Positions 1-8,569 of a stretch of 64,000 bases of DNA are shown piece by piece. This stretch comes from Desulforhopalus sp. Its GTDB lineage: Bacteria; Desulfobacterota; Desulfobulbia; Desulfobulbales; Desulfocapsaceae. A model generated the notes under the pieces. It saw nothing but the letters and a program-made list of their open reading frames with translations. It was not told the DNA's origin and did not search any database. The stretch spans positions 1,488,001 through 1,552,000 of the forward strand of contig JAOTRX010000002.1 of the NCBI GenBank assembly GCA_030247675.1, given 5' to 3'. The translations under genes were made by a program, and so were the position numbers. How positions within the stretch are numbered: the stretch's first letter is position 1; each line of letters opens with the position of its first letter.

Positions 1-1
1 G

Positions 2-490
2 GGCATCCAGTGGCCGTGTCCGACCAAGGACCATCCGGGTACCACGACCATGTATACCGATCTATTCTCCCGCCCCGGCGGCAAGGCGGTGTTCATGCCG
101 CTTGAGCATCAAGGCTCGGGCGAGGTTCCGGATGACAAGTATCCCTATGTCCTGATTACCGGCCGCGTGCGCGAACATTACAACAATGGTTCGATGACCA
201 GACGGGCGGTGGGCATTTCCGAGATTGTTCCCGAGGAGTTGCTGGAGATCAGTCCACAGGATGCCGAAGCCCTGGGTATCACCCACGGCGACTGGCTGCG
301 CGTCGCCTCGCGGCGGGGCGAGGTCAAGGTCCGCGCCAAGGTTACCGAACGCAGCCGGCCGGGCAGTGTCTTCATGACCTTCCACCATCAGGAAACCCTG
401 GTCAATAACCTCACCTCCGACCGCCGCGATCCAATCACCGGCACGCCGGAGTACAAATCCTGCGCGGTTCTCGTTCAGCCCTGGAGCTAG
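2..490 (+). CDS. Formate dehydrogenase alpha subunit, C-terminal part (5' end outside window)
   Basis: This is the last 162 codons of a molybdopterin oxidoreductase, open from the window edge. It carries the molydopterin dinucleotide-binding fold that closes the active site: a strand ending in LITGRVREHYNNG, then a segment reading LGITHGDWLRV and SRRGEVKV, and a tail with NLTSDRRDPITGTPEYK. That tail is typical of cytoplasmic NAD-linked or hydrogenase-linked formate dehydrogenase alpha subunits (FdhA/FdhF type). The catalytic Cys/Sec and the iron-sulfur domains lie upstream and cannot be seen. The reaction would be reversible oxidation of formate to CO2. A hairpin terminator follows 18 bases after the stop, so this is probably the last gene of its operon. 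Other molybdopterin oxidoreductases share the fold, so the formate assignment rests on the tail motif. Confidence 0.82.
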   Translation, partial: GIQWPCPTKDHPGTTTMYTDLFSRPGGKAVFMPLEHQGSGEVPDDKYPYVLITGRVREHYNNGSMTRRAVGISEIVPEELLEISPQDAEALGITHGDWLRVASRRGEVKVRAKVTERSRPGSVFMTFHHQETLVNNLTSDRRDPITGTPEYKSCAVLVQPWS

Positions 491-508
491 ATCGCAAAAA
501 AGTTCTCC

Positions 509-545
509 GCCGTATTTCCCGGTAGTTCGGGAAATACGGCATTTT
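509..545 (+). terminator. Hairpin terminator after the formate dehydrogenase gene
   Basis: A perfect 13-bp inverted repeat (509-521 with 528-540, arms GCCGTATTTCCCG and CGGGAAATACGGC, six-base loop) is followed by a short run ATTTT. The stem is strong but the U tract is weak, so it may act as a terminator or as a 3' end stabiliser. Confidence 0.6.
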
Positions 546-740
546 CCACCTGCACCCCCTCCTTTGCCGTTTTTTCGCCAGCCTCTCACTGTTTTCCTGC
601 TGCAATTTTTTTCTTTTCAGGTTTATCTCTCCCTGAAAAATGATAATAGTAAAAATGTCGGCAGTTGATATAGACATATTACTATTTGTATGTGTGAGGA
701 GTTGGTAATGTGATTTTGCCGGGTGCGAGGAGTCGGTGCC

Positions 741-1328
741 ATGGAAGAGAAAGAAACGCCGTTTTTTCATCTGCAGTATTCTGAGGAGTCCACCGCTGAT
801 CTGCGCGGCAGGCAGTCGGTGCGGACGACTTTTAAACTTTCCGAAAGATCGATAGATGCCTTGAGTATTCTTGCCGGACAATTGGGTATAAAGCAGAAGT
901 CACTTTTTGATCATCTGATAGAGGATACCCAGGCCCTGCACACTATCGCCAGCGAGTTCGCCAGTGTCGGCCGGGCCGTTCAGCGGGTGCCAAAAACCTA
1001 TGTAGTGTCGAGAAAGACTCTGGAAAATCTGGAAAAGGTTTCGGAGCAGTATAATACTCCACGGGATGCTCTGGTTGAGTACTCGATTGAGCGGATTTTG
1101 CCTTTGCTGATTCGGGAGAAGGAAAAGCATGGCAAGCGGAAAATGCTGATGGAAGAGCTCCGCGAATATCAGAGCCGGGGTGCCGAACTTCTCGTCAAGG
1201 CGGAGGCTGCCCTTGGTGAGGATGATCCGGTATATCTGGAAATTCTCAACATGGTCCGGTCGGTCAATACGTGTTACCGCGAACTGGAACAGTGTGTCGC
1301 CAAGGGAAACAAGATCGAGAATTTCTAA
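741..1328 (+). CDS. Hypothetical protein with two ribbon-helix-helix-like motifs
   Basis: I do not recognise a named family. The product (195 aa) has two similar segments. The first, around residues 27-65, runs VRTTFKLSERSIDALSILA and then continues to KQKSLFDHLIED. The second, around residues 90-130, runs YVVSRKTLENLEKVSEQY and continues to TPRDALVEYSIERI. Each has the pattern of a short strand, a helix, a turn and a second helix seen in MetJ/Arc-type DNA-binding folds. The C-terminal third is predicted helical and charged, and may be a coiled coil. Start chosen at ATG 741 because GAGGAG lies 8 bases upstream; a GTG at 723 in the same frame lacks such a site. It stands alone between a terminator and cti. 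A transcription regulator role is an inference only. Confidence 0.6.
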   Translation: MEEKETPFFHLQYSEESTADLRGRQSVRTTFKLSERSIDALSILAGQLGIKQKSLFDHLIEDTQALHTIASEFASVGRAVQRVPKTYVVSRKTLENLEKVSEQYNTPRDALVEYSIERILPLLIREKEKHGKRKMLMEELREYQSRGAELLVKAEAALGEDDPVYLEILNMVRSVNTCYRELEQCVAKGNKIENF

Positions 1329-1517
1329 AGGTGGTGCGGTCCTTTGCCGAGGCCAGGGGCCCGGATTGTCAGGGTGGTGGAGTGTTTTTGCCCTTTCCCG
1401 CAGGTCCCGAATAGGGTTGCAAAAGGCAGGGGGAGGTGATAGGACTGAGGCCATTATTGTGTATGGTTTACAGTCCTTTCTCCTCTATTCTTTGCATCGC
1501 TGACCCTTGGGAACTCC

Positions 1518-3896
1518 ATGATTTCACCGCGTCTGCTGTTATTGCTGTCCCTTCTTTGCGTGGCGGGTTGCGTCGCCAAGGCACTGCCTCCCGTCCAATT
1601 CGCAATACCCACCGAAGAAATCGATTACCAGAGCAAGGTCCAGCCGATCCTGGTCAAACGCTGCGTTGTCTGTCACAGCTGTTATAATTCGCCCTGCCAG
1701 TTGAAGCTTGATTCCTTTGAGGGCTTGGACCGTGGGGCGACCAAGAAGGCGGTGTACAACGCCTACCGGCTGCAGACCATGGAGCCGACCCGGTTATTCA
1801 TGGATGCACAAAGCACCGAGGAATGGCGGCAGAAGGGATTTTACAGCGTTACTGACAACACCGCCGTGGCAGGGTTGAATAATTCCCTGATAATGCAGCT
1901 GCTCGACCACAAAAGGAAAAACCCGATACGCGATAAAGATGAATTCGTTGCCGAGGATGATAATTTGGTTTGTGCCCAGTCGGAGGGAGAGCTTGGTCAG
2001 TTTCTTTCCAGCCATCCCAACCGGGGAATGCCCTTTGGTTTTCCGCCGCTGAAAGAGGAAGAATTCGCAACCATAGCTGGATGGCTGGTCCAGGGGGCGA
2101 AAGGCCCGGACAAGGCGCAGCAGGAACAGCTTTTGGCCATTCCCTCCATGGACGGCAAGAAGATCGGCCAATGGGAAGCCTTTCTCAATCAGAGTGATGC
2201 CAAACACGCGGTGACGGCGCGGTACCTCTACGAGCACCTTTTCCTGGCCCACATCAAGTTTCCAACGAAAAGCAATGTCTTCTACGAACTGGTCCGTTCT
2301 TCTACCCCGCCGGGGCAACCGGTTGCGGTCATTGCCACCGATTTACCGTATGACGATCCTGGTGTGCAGCCCTTTTACTACCGGTTTCGCAAAATTCATT
2401 CGACCATTGTTCATAAGACCCACATGGTTTTTGAGCTTTCCGATGCCCAGTACCGGCGGTTCCATGAGTTGTTTATCGAGCCGGCATGGCTCCTGCCGCC
2501 GCAGCGGATGGGCTATGACCTGAGAATAAGCGCCAATCCCTTTAAATCGTTTGAGCAGATACCACCGGGTTCGCGTTACCAGTTCCTTCTCGACAATATC
2601 AACTACATCATCATGACCTTTATCCGTGGACCGGTCTGTAAAGGGCAGATTGCCTTGAATGTCATCCAAGACCACTTCTGGCTGCTTTTCCTTGATCCGA
2701 AATATGACCTCAGCGTACAGAATCCCGGAGTCCTGGTCACCTATGCCGATTTGCTGGAGATGCCGCTTCTGGAGGACGATGTATGGGATTTGTTGAAAAC
2801 CACCTTTAACAGAGAGTACCGCAAGAAGTCTTCCGAGTTTGCCAAAAAAAGACAGGATTATTATTCGTCCTCCTACCGTTACCGGGAGCCGGGGGCCGAG
2901 GCTATCTGGCGTGGCAACAAGGCTTCGGATACGCCGCTACTCACCGTCTTTCGACACTTTGACAGTGCCTCGGTGCATGAAGGGCCTCTGGGGGAACTGC
3001 CGGGGACGGTCTGGGTGATGGACTATCCGCTGATAGAGCGTATCTATTATTCCCTGGTGGCCGGATTTAATGTCTTTGGCCATAAATTGCATCAGGCCTC
3101 GATTCGCGTCTATATGGATTCGTTGCGCCAGGAAGGGGAGACCTACTTTATTGATTTCATGCCGAAAGATCGCCGGTACGCGATGATGCGGGAGTGGTAT
3201 GGGGGGATGGATTTAGAGGATGAGGGCATCGATTATCGAAGCTCGGACCTTGAAGCGGGCTTTGCCTTTAAAACCGCTGAGCCGAAACGGGAGTTCGTCG
3301 AATACCTGGTGAATACCCATTTCCGGGCCGATATAGGCATGCGCTTTGACCGCAACTACCTCCGAGCCGGTGAACAATACCCGAAGATCCCGGAAAAGTT
3401 TGCCGGTATCGACGACTTTATCCAGGGATTCCGAGCGGTTTCCAAGCCGGGGGTGTCTTTTTTTTCCCATGTTGCCGACCACAACGCCAACCTTGCCTAT
3501 GTTCGCATCAAAGCTGACAAACCGGAGAAAGACGTCTACCTCTCGGCCGTGGTCAACCGCTGGCATGACGATGTTACCACTCTGATCGGAGAAGAATCGC
3601 GGTTGCGCCCGGAGCGCGACAGCGCCGTATTTATCGAAGGCTTAGTCGGTTCGTATCCCAACTATTTTTTTGAGGTGGATCGTCGCGAGATGGGCGAGTT
3701 TTTAGCATTGCTGCAAAATTTCGATGGCAGTGCGAGTGCCGTTCTTGCCCTGGAAAAATTCGGAGTGAACCGGGCAAGACCCGATTTCTGGCAGGTATAT
3801 GACCGGTTTCAGGAGCGATTTTCCGCCGAGGACCCGGTGCAGGCCGGGCTTTTCGACCTGAACCGCTACTACTATCAGGCCCGGGTCAGGAAATGA
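1518..3896 (+). CDS. cti: Fatty acid cis/trans isomerase, periplasmic haem protein
   Basis: Converts cis-unsaturated acyl chains of membrane phospholipids to trans, which stiffens the membrane under solvent or heat stress. The 792-aa length fits the family (about 770). The N-terminus is a lipoprotein-like signal (hydrophobic LLLLLSLLCVAGC, Cys 18), so the enzyme should be exported and perhaps lipid-anchored. Near residue 50 lies the c-type haem site CVVCH followed by SCYNSPCQ, the signature of Cti proteins. The remainder (for example PTRLFMDAQSTEEWRQKGF and later WVMDYPLIERIYYSLVAGF) matches the Cti core. It has its own upstream region of about 190 bases and is convergent with the GGDEF gene. 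Cti is best known from Pseudomonas and Vibrio; in a sulfate reducer it would be a membrane stress function. Confidence 0.9.
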   Translation: MISPRLLLLLSLLCVAGCVAKALPPVQFAIPTEEIDYQSKVQPILVKRCVVCHSCYNSPCQLKLDSFEGLDRGATKKAVYNAYRLQTMEPTRLFMDAQSTEEWRQKGFYSVTDNTAVAGLNNSLIMQLLDHKRKNPIRDKDEFVAEDDNLVCAQSEGELGQFLSSHPNRGMPFGFPPLKEEEFATIAGWLVQGAKGPDKAQQEQLLAIPSMDGKKIGQWEAFLNQSDAKHAVTARYLYEHLFLAHIKFPTKSNVFYELVRSSTPPGQPVAVIATDLPYDDPGVQPFYYRFRKIHSTIVHKTHMVFELSDAQYRRFHELFIEPAWLLPPQRMGYDLRISANPFKSFEQIPPGSRYQFLLDNINYIIMTFIRGPVCKGQIALNVIQDHFWLLFLDPKYDLSVQNPGVLVTYADLLEMPLLEDDVWDLLKTTFNREYRKKSSEFAKKRQDYYSSSYRYREPGAEAIWRGNKASDTPLLTVFRHFDSASVHEGPLGELPGTVWVMDYPLIERIYYSLVAGFNVFGHKLHQASIRVYMDSLRQEGETYFIDFMPKDRRYAMMREWYGGMDLEDEGIDYRSSDLEAGFAFKTAEPKREFVEYLVNTHFRADIGMRFDRNYLRAGEQYPKIPEKFAGIDDFIQGFRAVSKPGVSFFSHVADHNANLAYVRIKADKPEKDVYLSAVVNRWHDDVTTLIGEESRLRPERDSAVFIEGLVGSYPNYFFEVDRREMGEFLALLQNFDGSASAVLALEKFGVNRARPDFWQVYDRFQERFSAEDPVQAGLFDLNRYYYQARVRK

Positions 3897-3951
3897 AACG
3901 GGCCGGGTAGCGGATGGCCGGGATTTTAAGCGCATGCCTTTGTCCAGGTGA

Positions 3952-5850
3952 TTATGAAGCGATAAGAATGGCTCCTCCCTGCTCCACCCGGTTGCGACCA
4001 TTGGTTTTGGCGAGGTAGAGTGCCTGATCGGCAACAGTGATCAACTGGCCCTCGTTGTTGAAACTGGGGCTCCAGGTGGCTACTCCGATGCTGATGGTCA
4101 AGCGGATTTTCAGGTCATCGGAAAGGCCAATGGCGTTATTCTCCACGGCCTTTCTCAGCCGTTCAGCAAGCTGGCGTGTGTCAACGGCGCCGCTCCTGGC
4201 GCTTATGATGAGGAATTCTTCGCCGCCCCATCTGCTCACCATATCGTAACTCCTCGCCTTTTCTTCTAGAAGTCTGGCTATCTGGCGCAAAACCGTGTCG
4301 CCGCAATCATGGCCGTAGGTGTCGTTGATGTTCTTGAAATGATCGATGTCGATCATCAGACATGACAAGGGCTCGCCGTAGCGACGCACCTCGGCGACGA
4401 GGTTTTGCAGGCGCTGCAGGGCACTTCGCCGATTCGGTAAACCGGTGAGAAAATCGGTCATTGCCATATTCTGCAGCTTGCGGTTGGCTGAGGCCAACTT
4501 CTCGGCATAGCGCTTTATCACCTCACGATCCTGGGAGATGGTCTGCTGTGAGCGGATGAGCCGTTCGGCGCTGGAGATTCTCGCCTGCAGAACCTTGGTG
4601 GTAAAGGGCTTGATAATATAATCGTCGGCCCCGGCGTCAAAGGCCTGAACCAGCTGGTCGTCCGATTCATTGCCGGTCAGCATGATGATATATATCTGTT
4701 GGGTAACACTGGTTTTTCGAAGAATTTTACAGAGATCGATACCACTCCGCTTAGGCATCCGCCAGTCGGTGATGAGCAGCTGCGGGCGATATTCCAGAGC
4801 CAGTTCCAGGGCCTGTTCACCGTCTTTAGCGAGGAGGACAACACGGTGATCGGTCTGGAGCATTTTTTGTAGACAAAAGAGGGTAACCGGATCGTCATCG
4901 GCGGCCAGAATGGTGAGAGGTCCCATTTTGCCATGGGGTGCGGCCATGGCCGCATCATCCATGGTTTTTATCTCGTGGTAATCCGGGCAGTGCAAGGTGG
5001 GTACCTCGAAAAATTCACTGGCAGACTGCCACAAGGTAATTATCCGGTCAAAGAAAGGGCCAAATTGTTCGACAGGGATGCCTTGTTCTTCCGCTAATTG
5101 CTCGACTGTCAGGAATGTGTCGGCAAGTGGCAATTCAAAAAGACAGATCCTCGCGATGTGATTGGCGAGAATCATGATCTTACGGATTTTCAGGGCTGAT
5201 CCGCTGAATACCTGGTTGCTGGCGGTATCGGTCGGGGTTCGCAGCGCCCTTATGAGGGGTTCGGGAAGATGCCAGATGGCGAGCAGATTACAGGTAAGAT
5301 CGTTCGCCGAGAGGCCGAAAAGATTTTTTTCCTTTTGTATCGCCTTGTCAGAGGGGAGGCTTTCCAGGAGGAGATCGCCGTATTCCTCTGGAAATGCTGT
5401 GGCCAAGGCCAGTTCGCCGATACAGCTGAGAACCCCGTAGGCGAAAAACTTGTGGGCATCAAATTGCCCCTGGATGGCAAGAGTCCGAGCCGCGGCTCCT
5501 CGTGCCAGGGACTTTTGCCAAAACCGCTGGTAATCGAAGTGCGGGCACTTGCCATGCCGATACTGGGAGAGAAGTGAGAAAATTAGCGCCAGACTGGCGG
5601 TATTCTCCGAGCCAAGGGCACTGAGGGCCTGGCCGATCGAGTCTTCTCTAATTGTGATACCGCCCAGCGGGCTTTTGGCATAACGGAGCAGATCGGCGGT
5701 CATCTGGGGGTTATCGGCAATAATCCGCTCGAGGATCTCCAGGGGAGCTTGCCGGCTGAAACAATGATAGGTTAGATCAAGGGCGAACGACGATGGCTTG
5801 GGGAGCGACTTCGTTCTGAAAAGCAGGTTGAATGCCTGGGTTGTTGCCAT
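3952..5850 (-). CDS. HDOD - receiver - GGDEF signalling protein (putative diguanylate cyclase)
   Basis: A 632-aa cytoplasmic signalling protein. Residues about 10-270 form an HDOD domain (LEILERIIADNPQMTADLLR and an HD-like helical bundle). Residues about 310-430 form a receiver domain with the acidic pair DDD, phospho-acceptor Asp 362 in LITDWRMPK, and the conserved Lys in YIIKPF. Residues about 460-630 form a GGDEF domain with active-site GGEEF at about 542. The allosteric I-site RxxD (RSYD) sits five residues before GGEEF, so the enzyme should synthesise cyclic di-GMP and be product-inhibited. Phosphorylation by an unlinked histidine kinase presumably controls it. It is transcribed away from the ccdA-like gene, with a 272-base gap. 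The HDOD-REC-GGDEF order is uncommon. Confidence 0.87.
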   Translation of the reverse strand: MATTQAFNLLFRTKSLPKPSSFALDLTYHCFSRQAPLEILERIIADNPQMTADLLRYAKSPLGGITIREDSIGQALSALGSENTASLALIFSLLSQYRHGKCPHFDYQRFWQKSLARGAAARTLAIQGQFDAHKFFAYGVLSCIGELALATAFPEEYGDLLLESLPSDKAIQKEKNLFGLSANDLTCNLLAIWHLPEPLIRALRTPTDTASNQVFSGSALKIRKIMILANHIARICLFELPLADTFLTVEQLAEEQGIPVEQFGPFFDRIITLWQSASEFFEVPTLHCPDYHEIKTMDDAAMAAPHGKMGPLTILAADDDPVTLFCLQKMLQTDHRVVLLAKDGEQALELALEYRPQLLITDWRMPKRSGIDLCKILRKTSVTQQIYIIMLTGNESDDQLVQAFDAGADDYIIKPFTTKVLQARISSAERLIRSQQTISQDREVIKRYAEKLASANRKLQNMAMTDFLTGLPNRRSALQRLQNLVAEVRRYGEPLSCLMIDIDHFKNINDTYGHDCGDTVLRQIARLLEEKARSYDMVSRWGGEEFLIISARSGAVDTRQLAERLRKAVENNAIGLSDDLKIRLTISIGVATWSPSFNNEGQLITVADQALYLAKTNGRNRVEQGGAILIAS

Positions 5851-6122
5851 ATTCGTTCATTTCCCTGGCCGCGGATGCGGACTGGTGCAGTGTTCCTGTT
5901 TTCAAAGGTTCCGATGAAACTATACCAGAAAACATCGGCCAATTGCTAAAAGAATATGGCCGGGACATCTCCTTCACAGCCTTGCATTCCTGCACTGCCG
6001 CAAGGAATTTGCGGGAGGATGCATTGCTTTTGAAGAGGGTTCCTTATCCTGTAAATATTGCCCGTCGTGTGGTATGATCCCGCTTTTCGTAAATGGTCTG
6101 ATTTCAGCAAGGAGAAAGGGAA

Positions 6123-6875
6123 ATGGGACTTCAGGTGGAAATAAGTCAATTGTTGGGGCAACTGGCAGATATTTTGCCGTTCGGCTATGCCTTTGGTGCC
6201 GGGATGGTCTCGGCGGTTAATCCTTGCGGTTTTGCCTTGCTGCCGGTCTATCTCACTCTCTACTTGGGGGCTGATGACAGGTCGTTTCGCAAACAATCAC
6301 TTGCTCTCAGGTTGGCCAAGGCATTTTGGATAGCCTTGATGGTGACGTCCGGCTTTGCCCTGCTCTTTGGGGTGGTTGGTGCCATTGTCTCCGCCGGCGG
6401 GACATTTCTCATGGCGGTCATGCCCTGGCTGGCTGTGGTTATCGGGGGATTCTTAATAGTCTGCGGGGCCTGGATACTTCTTGGCAACTCTCTGTCTATT
6501 CATTGGGTTGTCAATCTTGCGGGAAAAATCGGGGATCCCCGGAAGATTTCGGTTTTCGGTTTTTTTCTTTTCGGGCTGGCCTTCGGCGCCACCTCTCTCG
6601 GGTGTACTCTGCCGATCTTTCTTATGGTTGTCGGCAGTTCGGTTGCAGCGGGAGACTTTACTACGGGAATTCTTCAATTCCTCGGCTATATCCTCGGTAT
6701 GGGCGGCGTATTGCAGCTCCTCACCCTCGGTATAACCGTGGTGAAGGAGGGCGTTGTGATCGGCGCGTTGCGGCGAATCCTTCCCTATGTCCAAAAAATC
6801 TCTGCCGTAATGCTTTTGGGGGCGGGTTCTTACATCGTATATTACTGGATATCCAGCGGACTTTTAGTACCTTAG
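6123..6875 (+). CDS. CcdA/DsbD-like transmembrane thiol-electron transporter
   Basis: A 250-aa integral membrane protein, with about six hydrophobic segments. It carries the two family motifs with the paired cysteines that shuttle electrons across the inner membrane: NPCGFALLPVYLT near residue 38 and GATSLGCTLPIF near residue 157. CcdA proteins reduce periplasmic thioredoxin-like proteins, which keep apocytochrome c haem-site cysteines reduced. That fits a cytochrome-rich organism and the TlpA-like protein and CcsA further along the window. The start has a strong Shine-Dalgarno sequence (AAGGAGAAAGGG, just upstream). The last codons lie in a 52-base sequence that is repeated immediately downstream. 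Confidence 0.85.
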   Translation: MGLQVEISQLLGQLADILPFGYAFGAGMVSAVNPCGFALLPVYLTLYLGADDRSFRKQSLALRLAKAFWIALMVTSGFALLFGVVGAIVSAGGTFLMAVMPWLAVVIGGFLIVCGAWILLGNSLSIHWVVNLAGKIGDPRKISVFGFFLFGLAFGATSLGCTLPIFLMVVGSSVAAGDFTTGILQFLGYILGMGGVLQLLTLGITVVKEGVVIGALRRILPYVQKISAVMLLGAGSYIVYYWISSGLLVP

Positions 6876-6995
6876 AAAAACATCCCCAGCTTTTGGGGAG
6901 GATTTTCGTGAAGGTACTTATCCCTTTTGTTTCGGTTGGGGGTTAGTACCTTAGAAAATCATCCCCGGCTTTTTGGGGAAGATTTTCGTGAAGGT
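6864..6995 (+). repeat. Two direct copies (52 and 53 bp) with internal hairpin, covering the ccdA-like stop codon
   Basis: Copy 1 is at 6864-6915 and copy 2 at 6943-6995, starting 79 bases apart. Both begin TTAGTACCTTAGAAAA and end GATTTTCGTGAAGGT. They differ by a few substitutions and one extra T in copy 2. Each holds a CCCC-GGGG hairpin followed by a T-rich stretch, so each could weakly terminate transcription. Copy 1 includes the last codons and the stop of the ccdA-like gene. The repeat therefore arose either by local duplication of the gene end or by insertion of a small repeat that now supplies the C-terminus. Confidence 0.75.
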
Positions 6996-7097
6996 CACGT
7001 GTTCCCCATCTATTGCCAACAGGACAGCGATTTTTGTGTCAAATCTTTCTACTTATAGGAAATTCACAGCAGCTGTTGGTTGCCGGCGGGAGGATCG

Positions 7098-8021
7098 ATG
7101 AAAGAATACCGTGGGGTGCTGGCCGCGGCAGCGGCCTATATCCTTTGGGGAATTTTGCCGGCCTATTGGAAACTGTTGGTCGAGGTGCCGGTATATGAAA
7201 TTCTCAGCCATCGCATGGTTTGGTCTCTCTTCTTGACCCTTGGTCTCATTGTCTTTTTGGGACAGAAGGCGGCCTTTTTCCGGGAGGCAGGCGAGCGGAA
7301 AAATCTCCTTACCTTTTCCGCCACCTCTCTTTTGCTGGCGGTCAATTGGCTATTGTATATCTGGGCGGTCAACGCCGGCTATATCGTGGAAGCGAGTCTT
7401 GGCTACTTTATCAATCCGCTCCTCAACGTCGTCTTCGGCATGATCTTTTTTCGGGAAAAGATGCGGCCTCTGCAATGGGCGGCAATATGCCTCGCGGTTC
7501 TCGGGGTACTGTATCTGACCTTTTTTTACGGGAAATTTCCCTGGATTGCCCTGGTGCTCGCCATGACCTTTGCGGTGTATGGTCTGCTGCACAAGAAGAC
7601 CTCTCTTGCCCCATTGGATGGCCTGTGCCTGGAAACAGCGGTCTTTTTTCTTCCCTGCCTGGTCTTTCTTCTGGGGCTTGAATATGCCCGGGGCGGAGCG
7701 TTTGTCCACATCGGTACCGTCGGATCGTTGCTTCTCGCTGGGGCCGGCATTATCACTACGGTACCTCTGCTGCTTTTTGGCTATGCGGCACAGAAGATAC
7801 CTCTCTCAACCCTTGGCCTTCTGCAGTTTCTGGCCCCTTCGATCAACCTTCTGCTTGGTGTGTTTATCTATGGGGAGGATTTCAGCCGGGAGAGGATGAT
7901 GGGCTTTTTGCTCATTTGGACAGGGCTTGCCCTCTTTATTGTGGAAAACATGCTCCGCCGTCTCAGGGCGAAAAGAAGGTCTTTGGCCGACGAACGGCAA
8001 TCTCAAGATGCCGGATTTTAG
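7098..8021 (+). CDS. rarD: RarD-type EamA family transporter
   Basis: A 307-aa polytopic membrane protein with about ten hydrophobic helices. The N-terminal segment reads AAYILWGILPAYWKLL and is followed by ILSHRMVWSL, the characteristic RarD sequence. Later segments include NWLLYIWAVN and LGYFINPLLNV. The family (chloramphenicol-sensitive protein RarD, drug/metabolite transporter superfamily) is predicted to move small metabolites across the inner membrane, but substrates are mostly unknown. ATG 7098 is preferred over an in-frame TTG at 7080 because GGGAGG lies a few bases upstream of the ATG. It is a single gene, convergent with the response regulator. Confidence 0.85.
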   Translation: MKEYRGVLAAAAAYILWGILPAYWKLLVEVPVYEILSHRMVWSLFLTLGLIVFLGQKAAFFREAGERKNLLTFSATSLLLAVNWLLYIWAVNAGYIVEASLGYFINPLLNVVFGMIFFREKMRPLQWAAICLAVLGVLYLTFFYGKFPWIALVLAMTFAVYGLLHKKTSLAPLDGLCLETAVFFLPCLVFLLGLEYARGGAFVHIGTVGSLLLAGAGIITTVPLLLFGYAAQKIPLSTLGLLQFLAPSINLLLGVFIYGEDFSRERMMGFLLIWTGLALFIVENMLRRLRAKRRSLADERQSQDAGF

Positions 8022-8036
8022 CCAGAAAAAGGTGGT

Positions 8037-8417
8037 TCAGATGTGCAGGAGTTCGTCGATTGCCTGGTAGAGCGGCAGTATCTCTATCGGCTTGGGAAGA
8101 TATTTGTCGAACATATGCTGGATGTTCGGAGGGATTTGCGGCGGGAAATCGCCGCTTATCGCGATCACCGGAATCTTTTCGGTGGCAGGATCGGTGCGGA
8201 GGGCAGTCAGCACGGCGTAACCGCTCATGTCGGGAAGCGAGATGTCGAGAAGAACCAGGTCCGGGGGGCTGTGCTTGGCCATCGCGATGCCCTCGCCACC
8301 CCTTTCGGCCAAACTGAGCGCCAGGTAGCTTTTTTGCTCAAGGATGAGTTGCACCAGCTGGCGGTTGGCTGGGTTGTCCTCGATATAAAGAATTGAATAG
8401 ATACGATTTCCCGTCAT
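8037..8417 (-). CDS. Single-domain response regulator (receiver only)
   Basis: A 126-aa receiver domain with no output domain. It has the acidic pocket (YIEDN), the phospho-acceptor Asp in LVLLDISLPDMSGY, the conserved Ser in IAISG and the Lys in KYLPKPI. Such stand-alone receivers relay phosphate or bind a partner directly, for example in chemotaxis or phosphorelays. No histidine kinase is adjacent. The start was placed at ATG 8417 because the protein then begins just before the first strand of the fold. In-frame TTG starts further upstream (to 8489) would add about 24 residues without resemblance to the domain. Confidence 0.85.
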   Translation of the reverse strand: MTGNRIYSILYIEDNPANRQLVQLILEQKSYLALSLAERGGEGIAMAKHSPPDLVLLDISLPDMSGYAVLTALRTDPATEKIPVIAISGDFPPQIPPNIQHMFDKYLPKPIEILPLYQAIDELLHI

Positions 8418-8569
8418 GATGTTCCAGGGTGCCTTGCGGTTATGATACCGCACGGGCATAAGTTTTGTTTGAGCAGACAAGCTGCTCAACTCAGCTTTTA
8501 ACTTTCTCAGTATTGAACAGGGAACAGGGCTTCTTTAACCACCCCTTTGGTGAATTCGCAAGGGCATTT

